DNA from: Adiantum capillus-veneris
Taxonomy: Eukaryota > Streptophyta > Polypodiopsida > Polypodiales > Pteridaceae
Direction of reading: 5' to 3'
DNA length: 64,000 bases
Assembly (NCBI GenBank): GCA_014529385.2
Contig: CM043952.1
Span: 62,925,119 to 62,989,118 of the forward strand
Shown: positions 33,001-42,425 of the stretch, piece by piece
How the letters are laid out: each line of letters opens with the position of its first letter
Position numbering within the stretch: position 1 is the stretch's first letter
Notes under the pieces: model-generated
The model's input: only the letters and a program-made list of their open reading frames with translations
What the model was told of the DNA's origin: nothing
The model's database searches: none
Made by a program: the position numbers and the translations under genes

Positions 33001-33943
33001 GGTTGAGACAGCATGGTTGCTGACACGAGCTACGCATCTTACTTGTGTCTATGGACATACTACCTACACGGTTGATTATGTTGGTTACCGTTATCTGCTA
33101 GTTGAGCAGTTTCTACAAAGAGTCTTATCAAGGGGTTTGACTACGTAGATTCTAATCCAAGAGCTTGGATTGCAAAGGCAACACCCAGGCTTCCCAGTGC
33201 AATGCTGTTTGTTTTTCAGGTAGGGGACGTGCTCCTCTCCAGTTGAATACGGGTAAGTGAACATTACGTTCAAATCTCCAGGTATGCATCTATTCATTTG
33301 GTGTTATTCCTAGTATGCTTTGCTTGGTTTTTCAAGACGTATAAGTACGCTTGAATATAGAGAGTCATGCCAAGGGCATGTTGGCACAAAGTATTTTGGG
33401 CCAAGTATCCAATCTATCTTTCTACCTTATGCTGTTACGAACCTACTTGTAGGGTTCAATTTGGCACATGTTGTCATATGGGATACAACATGGTCTAGGA
33501 ACTCAAGGAGTTCGGTTTAGCCAGTGTGTAGCAATGAATGAGGGTCCCTCTCACTCTTGTTGTAAAGTGTTTAGAGCTACCTCCACACACAAGTACATCT
33601 TGTACTTGTAGGATGTTCTTTTTCAGACATCCTTAGAGCTACCTCCACACACAAGTACATCTTGTACTTGTAGGATGTTCTTTTTCAGACATCCTTAGTT
33701 GAGACATAATCCACATGTGGCGAATATGAGTCTCTGGGACTGACACTAGCGCCCCCTATTTCAAATATGTGTCACGACAAAGTCCCTAAGTGCTGGTCAC
33801 ATCTGTTTTCTAGATCATTTTCAGCACGACGTATCAGAAGCAATTTCGTGGCCAGAAATTGTCCGATACTTAGAATGACTTGTTAAGGTACAAGTATTGC
33901 TAAACAACATTACAGATGGTTGTTTATACATATAGAATACCAG
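29891..33943 (+). other. third SL interior, truncated
   Basis: Begins with the primer-site region, then a TC microsatellite and a direct duplication of about 75 bp (AGGGCGTGCTTGCATGACTA at about 30035 and 30097). Parts align with the complete copy: 31.9-32.42 kb with 23.9-24.47 kb, and 32.9-33.94 kb with 26.97-28.18 kb. It stops at TATACATATAGA, where the minus-strand LTR begins. No coding domain recognised. Confidence 0.6.
29980..30035. repeat. (TC)n microsatellite
   Basis: TC dinucleotide run of about 55 bp in the 5' interior of the third SL copy. Confidence 0.95.
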
Positions 33944-33985
33944 TGTAAGAAACTAGGAAACTACGCTCTTCTGGATCCTCCTCCC
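33944..33985 (-). repeat. SL LTR copy d, left 42 bp
   Basis: TGTAAGAAACTAGG to CTCCTCCC, the minus-strand end of an SL LTR. It is interrupted at CTCCC by Copia C2 and resumes at 39407. Confidence 0.88.
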
Positions 33986-34177
33986 TGTTGGGGTATAAAG
34001 CCCAATGTGGTCGCCCAGGTAAGTGGGCGGGCCGCTAGGTATGTACACATATTCTTTTGTAAAAACCTAATAAGAACTCACTATGCTCTACACATTACAG
34101 TAGATTGAGTTCACCATATCGTCGTGCTCTTCTTCTTGCACTCTCTATCGCGTCGCACTTCCGCTCGTACTCCTTCA
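33986..34177 (+). repeat. C2 5' LTR with primer site downstream
   Basis: TGTTGGGG to CTCCTTCA. Primer site TGGTATCAGAGC at 34180-34191. Confidence 0.93.
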
Positions 34178-34191
34178 ACTGGTATCAGAGC

Positions 34192-35221
34192 TCAGATCGA
34201 GGCTCGGGGGCAGCACTGTAGGAGGCTAGAGTCACCAGCTCAGATTGGAGTGAAATTCGACAGGCGAAGACACGGCCCCAAATCTCGGCCACCGTTCGGC
34301 TTCGACAAAGGTCTACGCAGGCCATTTTCGACTACGTGGTCTCGACGGGTGCAGATCCGACTCTGCAAATTTGGGGTTTTCGGCCTACGACTGCAGGTGT
34401 TAAGGATATCGACACTCCCAGAGTGTTGATTTGTGGTTGTCTACACATTGAAGGACGGCTCACAGTTCTTGGAGGCGTGTCACATACGACACAGGCGCAT
34501 CTACACACAGACTGTAGGCGACATCCACTAGTTCATCAGGTAGCTTGTGTTTGCTGCTTGATATTCCAGATTTCATCCTGACATTGCAGGTACTTCCACA
34601 TGGGATGTATTGTCAGAGATGATGTATGTCTATTGAGGGTTTGCTGGCTGTGAGTCACGCAGCAAACAATCGCCGCAGCGGTTACAACATACAGTGGGAA
34701 ATTTGTGGATGTATGACTTTGTGGGAAGTCTATGTACTGTCAGATTTAATGCAGCCTTTGTTGAGGGTCGAGTGAGGTTTTATTGAGCTACGGGATTCTC
34801 GAATGTTAAGATCCTTTCGGTGATACAGGTCTTGGAGCGATCCCTCGAGCACCCTTAGATAGGCAGCTAGGATGTATTGACTGTGAGTTAAACAGTTGGG
34901 ATTGCATCTTTGCTTTACTGCCGTTGAGGCATTGTCGCAGTCTATGCTTATAGGACAGTGACAGGACAGTGAGAGACAGTACAGGTGCAGGACAAGTTTA
35001 CCCGCAGCTTACAGTGTCAGAGAGACAGTGTTTTTTGAGCTGTTTTTTGGTCTGTTTTTAGTACACCAGAGCCATTTTACAAAGAAGACTCTGCCAAAAT
35101 TTTTGCAGAATCTAAAGCTTTCTTGGTTCATTTGACAGGTTGATATTGGTTCAGAGGTCAGTTTACAGGGGAAACTCTGCCGAATTTCTCCCAGAAAAGT
35201 AAATGACTGTGAAGCGTAGCT
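34192..35221 (+). other. C2 leader
   Basis: Untranslated leader, the counterpart of 8914-10010 in C1. Open frames in it are not conserved as protein. Confidence 0.7.
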
Positions 35222-35962
35222 ATGGCTGGATCACAGGACACTGCTCTTTACAATATCAAGAAGCTGGATGGAACCAATTTCCCATTGTGGAAGAAGAAGA
35301 TTTGGCACGTGTTGGTACAAAAGAAGCATATAAAACCTATAAAGCTCAAGGGGATAAAACCAGAAGATATGGACGAAGATGAATGGAGCGAAATGGATGA
35401 ATTGGCACTTTCTACCATTATGATGACTTTGGCAGAAAGCGTTTACTTCAATGTAGCAGACGAGATGTCGGCTTATCAAGCATGGTTAAAGCTGAGTGAT
35501 CTTTATGAGAAGCAGGGTGCAGCTTCACAGGTATAATGGCTTAAGAAGCTTGTTGATTTGAAGATGAAATAAGGGACACCTATGTCCAATCATCTGAATG
35601 AATTCAACACAATCTACAGTCAGTTGTCAGCTCAAGGTGTCAAGTTTGATGAACCTGTTAGAGCTATGTTCCTGTTGATCACATTGCCGGAAAGTTGGGA
35701 CACTTTTCGCACAGCTTTGAGTAATTCTGCACCTCCAGATGGTTTGAACATAGCAGGTGTAGAAGGAAGTCTGCTTACGGAAGAAACCAATAGAAAGAAA
35801 ATGGACAAAGGCAAAGGAACAGCCTTAGTTGTCAGGGGAAGGACCAAAGAAAAGTACAAAGGTGGAAAGAGGAATCAATCTCGTAGCAATTCCTGCAGTG
35901 CTAAAGGCAAGAGTGACAACTTCATATTTCTCCAAACAAGGAGTGGTTTACCTCTTATGTGA
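35222..35962 (+). pseudogene. C2 Copia gag, broken
   Basis: Begins MAGSQDTALYNIKKLDGTNF, nearly identical to C1 gag. Two in-frame stops (TAA at 35534-35536 and at 35570-35572) replace a Tyr and a Glu codon. After KGKSD a deletion of about 280 bp removes the zinc knuckle and the protease DSGAS motif and shifts the frame. No functional gag-protease can be made. Confidence 0.92.
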
Positions 35963-37248
35963 CCACTAAAGATCATGTTCGGCTAGGCAATGGGCAGACA
36001 TGTGAGATCTTAGGTGTTGGAGATGTTCAATTGAAGTTTCAGAATGGCTCTTCTTTCACGCTGAAGAATGTGAGACATGTTCCCGCAATTACAAAGAGCT
36101 TGATCAGCACAGGTTTACTTGATGATGCTGGCTACGTCACCACTTTTGGACAGAACATGTGGAAGATATCCAAGGGTTCTATGACAGTAGCACATGCAGT
36201 AAAGTCTGGAGGACTTTACATGATTTATGTATCAAATGTCTCTAAAAATGTAATCAATGTAACCGAGCAGCCGAATGTTTCTTTGTGGCATAGCCGGTTA
36301 GGACATATGTTCAAGAAGGGAATGGAAATCTTGTCTCGTTCTGGTTATTTGCGTGGCTTTTCATTTAATGATTTTGAATTCTGTGAACATTGTCTGTACG
36401 GTAAGCAAACACAGCAGCCACATAAGCATAGAAGCAGTAGAAGAGATACACAGTTGGCACTTGTTCAAAGTGATTTGTGTGGACCTATGCCTAACCTATC
36501 TCTAGGGGGAGCTTCTTACTTTATGACATTTATAGATTATTACTCGAGGAAAGTATGGGTTTACTTTCTCAAGCACAAGGATGAAGCGTTTAGTGTTTTC
36601 AAAACGTTTGTGACACTTGTGGAGAATCAGAGTGGCAAGAAGCTTAAATGCTTACGCACTGACAATAGTGGAGAGTATGTTTCAAAGGCCTTTCAGGACT
36701 TTTGTGAGTCAAAAGGTATAAAACGTGAACTTACGGCTCCTTACAATCCTCCTCAAAATGGTGTTGCTGAGAGGATGAATAGGACCATACAAGAGAAGTT
36801 CAGAAGTATGTTGTCTAATGCACAGCTGCCAAATGGGTTTTGGGCTGAAGCTGTATCAACAGCTGTTCATCTTGTAAATAGATCTCCTAGCAAGGTTTTG
36901 CAGAAGGATTCAGTGCCAGAGATGGTATGTTCAGGCAAGGTGCCCTCACATAAGCATCTCAGAGTCTTTGGCTGTGAGGCATATACTCACGTTGCACAGG
37001 AATTTAGGAACAAACTTGAGCCAAAGAGTAGAAAGTGCATCTTTCTAGGCTATGGTAATTCTGGTGAGATGGGGTACGGACTTTGGGATCCCGAATCCAG
37101 AAAGGTTGTCCGCAGCAATGATGTTCACTTTAATGAATCCAAATATCATTCTAAACTAGAGAGGGTTGAGGAGATTAGAAGAGTTGTCTTCCAAGAAGAT
37201 GGACCTGCATGTGCAAGACAAAATGTCAGGGCTCAAGAGGAGCAATGA
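35959..37248 (+). pseudogene. C2 Copia integrase fragment
   Basis: About 430 codons open from the end of the protease region through the GAG-pre-integrase (WHSRLGHM) and the integrase core. The three acidic residues appear as QSDLCGP, RTDNSGEY (Gly to Ser beside the second Asp) and NGVAER. The frame ends just after RAQEEQ because about 35 bp present in C1 are missing. Confidence 0.9.
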
Positions 37249-38478
37249 TCCTGAGCCACCTATTGTGCATAGATCTGGACGTGTCACGCGACCTCCTGAT
37301 AGGTTTGTTCCATCTATGACCTATGTCATGTTGACTGATTGCAATGAGCCTTCATGTTACAAGGAAGCAGTGCAAATGAAGGACTCCGGGAATTGGCAAT
37401 TGGCCATGCAGTCAGAGATGACAGCTCTGCATAAAAACAAGACATGGAAGCTAGTTAAATTACCACAGGGAAAAAAGGCTCTACCTTGTAAATGGGTTTA
37501 CAGGTATAAGATCACCGCTCATGATAGCCAGCCAAAGTACAAAGCAAGGCTTGTTGCCAAGGGCTTTAAGCAAGAACAAGGCATTGACTTTGATGAAGTC
37601 TCCGATGAGATTCCATATGCGTCTGAGGATGAATAGGACCATACAAGAGAAGTTCAGAAGTATGTTGTCTAATGCACAGCTGCCAAATGGGTTTTGGGCT
37701 GAAGCTGTATCAACAGCTGTTCATCTTGTAAATAGATCTCCTAGCAAGGTTTTGCAGAAGGATTCAGTGCCAGAGATGGTATGTTCAGGCAAGGTGCCCT
37801 CACATAAGCATCTCAGAGTCTTTGGCTGTGAGGCATATACTCACGTTGCACAGGAATTTAGGAACAAACTTGAGCCAAAGAGTAGAAAGTGCATCTTTCT
37901 AGGCTATGGTAATTCTGGTGAGATGGGGTACGGACTTTGGGATCCCGAATCCAGAAAGGTTGTCCGCAGCAATGATGTTCACTTTAATGAATCCAAATAT
38001 CATTCTAAACTAGAGAGGGTTGAGGAGATTAGAAGAGTTGTCTTCCAAGAAGATGGACCTGCATGTGCAAGACAAAATGTCAGGGCTCAAGAGGAGCAAT
38101 GATCCTGAGCCACCTATTGTGCATAGATCTGGACGTGTCACGCGACCTCCTGATAGGTTTGTTCCATCTATGACCTATGTCATGTTGACTGATTGCAATG
38201 AGCCTTCATGTTACAAGGAAGCAGTGCAAATGAAGGACTCCGGGAATTGGCAATTGGCCATGCAGTCAGAGATGACAGCTCTGCATAAAAACAAGACATG
38301 GAAGCTAGTTAAATTACCACAGGGAAAAAAGGCTCTACCTTGTAAATGGGTTTACAGGTATAAGATCACCGCTCATGATAGCCAGCCAAAGTACAAAGCA
38401 AGGCTTGTTGCCAAGGGCTTTAAGCAAGAACAAGGCATTGACTTTGATGAAGTCTCCGATGAGATTCCATATGCGTCT
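36771..38478 (+). repeat. 854-bp tandem duplication inside C2
   Basis: 36771-37624 and 37625-38478 are direct repeats that look identical over the whole length, joined at GAGGATGAAT. Each unit holds the end of the integrase core, the linker and the truncated RT start. Both deletions (after RAQEEQ and within RT) are present in both units, so they came first. 854 is not a multiple of three. Confidence 0.95.
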
Positions 38479-38583
38479 GCAGTGGGTAGTTTGATGTATG
38501 CAATGATTGCTACTCGCCCAGACATTGCATTTGCAGTGGGAGTAGTAAGTCGATACATGTCAAACCCAGGCAAGAAACATTGA
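37166..38583 (+). pseudogene. C2 truncated RT regions (two copies)
   Basis: Each duplicate carries RT start sequence up to KQEQGIDFDEV, then jumps directly to IPYAS. This deletes the DVKTAFLHGDL and YVDD catalytic segments. The second copy continues through AVGSLMYAMIATRPDIAFAV to the TGA at 38581-38583, where C1 has TGG (Trp). Confidence 0.88.
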
Positions 38584-39120
38584 GAGGCAGTGAAAGGAAT
38601 ATTGAGATACCTGAAAGCTACAAAGAGTATGCGTATATGCTATGGGAATCAGGAGCTAAGTGTAAAGGGTTTTACAGACTCAGATTATGCAGGTGACTTA
38701 GACAACCGAAGGTCTACGTCAGGGTATGTCTTTACATTGGCTGGTGGAGCAATATCATGGCGTTCTAGATTACAAGATTGTGTTACTCAGTCTACTACAG
38801 AGGCTGAATATGTTGCAGCATCAGAGGCATGCAAAGAATCAATTTGGCTTAATCGACTAGTAACAGATTTGGGAATCAAAGAAGAGATGCCAATGTTATA
38901 TTGTGATAGTCAAAGTGCTATACAATTGGCTCGCAATCCAGTTTATCACTCAAAGTCAAAGCATGTGGATGTGAAGTATCATTTCATCAGGGAAATGCTC
39001 GAGGATAAGCAACTTCAGCTTGTCAAAGTTCACACCACAGAAAATCCTGCTGATCTACTTACAAAAGGACTTCCCTCAGAGAGCTTTGCGCATTTTTGCA
39101 AGCAGTTAGGTGTAGGGTAG
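38584..39120 (+). pseudogene. C2 RNase H domain
   Basis: Open in the RT frame after the TGA: GFTDSDYAGDLDNRRSTSGY, QSTTEAEYVAASEACKE and the C-terminal PADLLTKGLP...QLGVG match C1. The acidic catalytic residues are kept, but the domain is cut off from an intact RT. Confidence 0.88.
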
Positions 39121-39209
39121 TACATCACTTCTCTACATCTCTTGTATATTAGCTTGTATAGTACCTTCTCTCACACTTAAAGTACCACATTGGACTTTAA
39201 GTGGGAGGT

Positions 39210-39401
39210 TGTTGGGGTATAAAGCCCAATGTGGTCGCCCAGGTAAGTGGGCGGGCCGCCAGGTATGTACACATATTCTTTTGTAAAAACCTAATAAGAA
39301 CTCACTATGCTCTACACATTACAGTAGAGCGAGTTCACCATATCGTCGTGCTCTTCTTCTCGCACTCTCTCTCGCGTCGCACTTCTGCTCGTACTCCTTC
39401 A
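39210..39401 (+). repeat. C2 3' LTR
   Basis: 192 bp, preceded by the polypurine tract TTAAGTGGGAGGT (39198-39209 region) and followed by the CTCCC target duplication. Confidence 0.93.
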
Positions 39402-39406
39402 CTCCC

Positions 39407-39536
39407 AACCTCCCTTTATAGGTGGGCTCCTAGCCCCTTTCCCTAGACGGATCCCCTGTCCACACTGCCTAGTCCGGCCCTTGGCCGTAGTCCTTGCCTA
39501 GCCTAGTTCTTAGGGTACAGGACCCGTGTCCTGACA
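39407..39536 (-). repeat. SL LTR copy d, right 130 bp
   Basis: Continues 33944-33985. The two pieces total 172 bp, the standard SL LTR length. The outer neighbour is CAAAG (39537-39541). Confidence 0.88.
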
Positions 39537-39992
39537 CAAAGGGGACTCTATCAAATGGTTTTATAAAATGTATGCTCATGATTAGTGGATAGTGTGAAGT
39601 GTTAGCCAGGTATTTTGAATACCATAAATTCCTCGTGGAAGCCCGCATGAGGGTGGCCATTGTTCTTATCCAACAAAAGTATCCTTGGTACAAAGAGGGC
39701 ATGGCCATATTTTTGTAGGAAGAGTATTATCATATGAGGTCAATGAGTAATAATATCTACATGTTTAAATATGTAAAATGCCTTAAACTACCCATGGAAA
39801 CCCACATGAGGTGATCATTTGTTTGTTGAAATCAAACCCTTGATACAAAGGAGTCTGCTAATTTTTTTGAGTCAAGGTGCGAAAGAAATTGGGGTTTAAG
39901 TAAGTTTCTTATGATTGTGTGTATATATGGATAAAAAGTTATCTAGAAGAGGCAAAGATTGATATTGCACCTTCATCATGTGCTTATGAAGA
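39537..39992. repeat. ~155-bp tandem repeat, right of SL insertion
   Basis: TACAAAG recurs at a spacing of 154-155 bp (CAAAG at 39537, 39691 and 39846). It is preceded each time by CC(A/C)TGG/CGTGGAA-type sequence and AGCCC(G/A)CATGAGG. The left part of the same array is at 18405-18565. Beyond 39860 the similarity fades and nothing else is recognised up to the G LTR. Confidence 0.6.
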
Positions 39993-41432
39993 TGTCATAA
40001 TAATCAATATCTAATTCTCCTAAATGATTTTCTCATATTAAACTGATCATTTAATGTGGGGAAGTGCCAGGGGAGAAAAAGCTAGAATATTGGTTAAGCT
40101 AGCAGACCGGCCACAGTAGGGATCCAAAGGAGGGAAAATAGCGATCCAAAGGGGGGGGCATCTGCAAAAGAGCCATGTGCAACAATGGGCTAAAAAGACC
40201 CTAAGGTTCAGCCCATTAAGACTTCCAAAATGCTAACGTTCCAAAATTCAAAGGTTGTGTCCAAAGGTCAACCCTAGGGGAAATTGGATGCTTTGTGTGT
40301 AACTAAAATGTCTTTGCATATCCCTACATGGGAGGGGGTGAGCCCTTCTTCTAGGGGATGAGAGAGAAAGTCACACACACACACAGGCTCCCTTTACACA
40401 AAGGGAGTTAGGGACACATGTCAGCTCCCTAGCCCAAATGCCCACAAGGTGTGCCCAATTCCTATTGGATGGCCTTGGAGGTGGACCAATGAGAATTAGG
40501 CTAGAGTAAATCTAGTTTAATTAATTTAAAAACACTTAATAAAAGAACCAATGAGAATTAAGTCTCCTAGAAGACTATTGGACAGTCTCCCAAGGGGTCC
40601 AATGAGCATTCAGGAGCCCAATGGCTTGCCTGATTCCTATTGGCCAGGAGGCAAAAGGGTCCAATGAGAGATTAGTTTAATTATTAAATTACCTAAAGCT
40701 CTCACAAAAGGGGAAAGGGGGACACATGTCAGAAGGCTATCACTTATGCTGCTTAATAGCCATTGGCTTGACTTGGGGAGGTCCAATCGGAAGCGTGCAA
40801 GAGTAAATAGCAAGAAGGCTCGCCCAAGAGAGAGAGGGGGATGATTTTTGCCAGTCATTATCACACACACACTCACACAATCTCATGTGTGAAGAAAGAG
40901 AAGACTATCTCTTCCCAAGCTTTAATGGAGAGCTCATCACCTACTCCAAGCTTGTGAGATAGAAGCCTACATCGACACACTCTTGGCTTGTGGATGCAAA
41001 TCCAACCAAGAGACAAGCTTCAATGCATGCTCATCTCCTCTACCAAGATAATTACTAAGCTAAAGCTATGCTAATATGAGTGATTATGTGAGGAGATGTA
41101 CATCTTTCTCGTAAGATACTCCTTCTTCCTCTCAATCTACTCTCATACCCTGCTAGCTCTCACCATCTTCAAAGGTTTGTGAGGTCTTGGGTCTGAGAAC
41201 GGGGATAAATAAAGTTGTGTTTGCTAATTGTTTTGCTTAGTGCATGAAGCTTTCATATTCATTGCACTAGCTGGTCTTGAAGGAACACAAAGAATTGTAT
41301 TGTACAATGTCTCTCTTGATGGGAGAAACCATAATACAAAGCCTTTTGGAGGGGGGACCGGCTCCATACAAATCCGGTCCTCAACTGTTGTCAATAGCTT
41401 AATTTCTCTCTCTTTTGAAAGTATTGTTGATA
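39993..41432 (+). repeat. G LTR1, 3'-truncated
   Basis: Starts TGTCATAATAATCAATATCT as LTR2 does (TGCCATAATAATC...). It aligns with LTR3 (56169 on) from about 40663. It breaks at AGTATTGTTGAT, about 145 bp short of the LTR end shown by LTR2. It then joins directly to mid-gag, so the LTR end, primer site, leader and gag start are deleted. Confidence 0.82.
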
Positions 41433-42425
41433 CCTTACCTATGATGGTACCTTTGGTGCTACGGACAAAGTATTGTCCTTTATCCAGCAATTCAATGTGG
41501 CTTTTGGAGATGAGGGCTTCACGGAGTCCTCTAAGCTACGCCATGTAGCTATGCACTTTCAAATGTCCGCCAGGCAATGGTGGTCTAGCCTAAGAGCCAA
41601 CGGTGAAGCCCCACGAACATGGAAAGATTTAAGAGCTTCCATTATGAAGCAGTTTTTGGCCACCGATGCCAAAGACAAAGTACTCACCGAATGGCGAAGC
41701 TTAAAGCTCTCTCCCTATGAATCCATCCACAAATATGTAGACAAGTTTTGGGACCTACAACTCAAAGCCACTGTCTTCAAAAAGTTGGATTTTGGAGAGC
41801 AAAAGCAACAATTTTGTGCGGGCTTAACCGAAGAAATGGCGGAGTATGTCAACTCCCAAAGGCCATGTACCATATCGGCGGTAATACACCATACTATGGT
41901 GGCCTCTCGAATCAATTTCCAAACAGGGGCTAAAAGAAATAATAAGCCCACGGAAAACAAGGGTTCCAATGAGCCTAAGGGGAAGGACAATGTCCAAAAG
42001 TCTCCTAAGGGCAACTCCAACAAAGCTAAAGAGAAGGGAGTTTACAAAAGTAAGAACAAACTCTCTCCTGAAGAGCTTGAGCGTTGTCGCAAGGATAACC
42101 GGTGTTTCAAGTGCGGCGAACAAGGGCATGCGTACCGCGCTTGTCCCCAAAAGAACAACCTTCAATATCCTCCTAGAGCTTCCTTGGTTGAAATCCAAGA
42201 GGAGGAGACTTACCAAACTCACCACAAAGGATCTCCTCTATGCCATGCTTGGAGAAAGGTAAGAGAACATGATGCTTTTATTCTCTTTGACCCTGGTTCT
42301 ACTCACAATTTTATATCTATAGAGTTGGCCACCAAGCTAGGCATACAATCCTACGAGATGGGAGATGTCCTACCCGCAGACAGTGCCTTCAAGGGGCAAG
42401 AAGCTTCAGTCACTCCGTTAATCGG
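41433..42425 (+). pseudogene. G1 gag with zinc knuckle and start of protease
   Basis: Opens in mid-protein (YDGTFGATDKVLSFIQQFNV) with no start codon. The gag core has HVAMHFQMSARQWWSSLRAN and LRASIMKQFLATDAKDKVLT. A Lys/Asn-rich linker follows, then the knuckle CFKCGEQGHAYRAC (about 42109-42150), and a retropepsin-like site FDPGSTHNFIS near 42289-42320. DPG replaces the usual D(S/T)G seen in many gypsy proteases, but D.GS.HNF is a known chromovirus form. The frame shifts near 42425, inside the protease. Confidence 0.9.

Larger units (their letters stand above)
33986..39401 (+). mobile_element. damaged Ty1/Copia retrotransposon (C2)
   Basis: A plus-strand member of the C1 family, 5416 bp. 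LTRs 33986-34177 and 39210-39401 (192 bp each, about six differences by eye) are flanked by CTCCC (33981-33985 and 39402-39406). Relative to C1 it has lost about 280 bp across the zinc knuckle and protease, about 35 bp after the integrase, and about 640 bp of RT. It then gained an 854-bp tandem duplication. Confidence 0.95.
18566..39536 (-). mobile_element. composite short-LTR retrotransposon complex (SL), with nested Copia
   Basis: The outermost LTRs, both in minus orientation, are 18566-18737 and 33944-39536 (the latter split by Copia C2). Each is 172 bp once C2 is removed. CAAAG lies immediately outside both (18561-18565 and 39537-39541), as expected for a 5-bp target duplication of one insertion event. 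Between them lie 15.2 kb of SL-family interior: one inverted deletion derivative and tandem plus-strand copies with two further LTRs. No gag, protease, RT or integrase could be recognised in the SL interior, so it belongs with large non-coding LTR derivatives. The right end keeps only six bases of a primer site (TGGTAT), so a rearrangement happened there. Confidence 0.7.
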
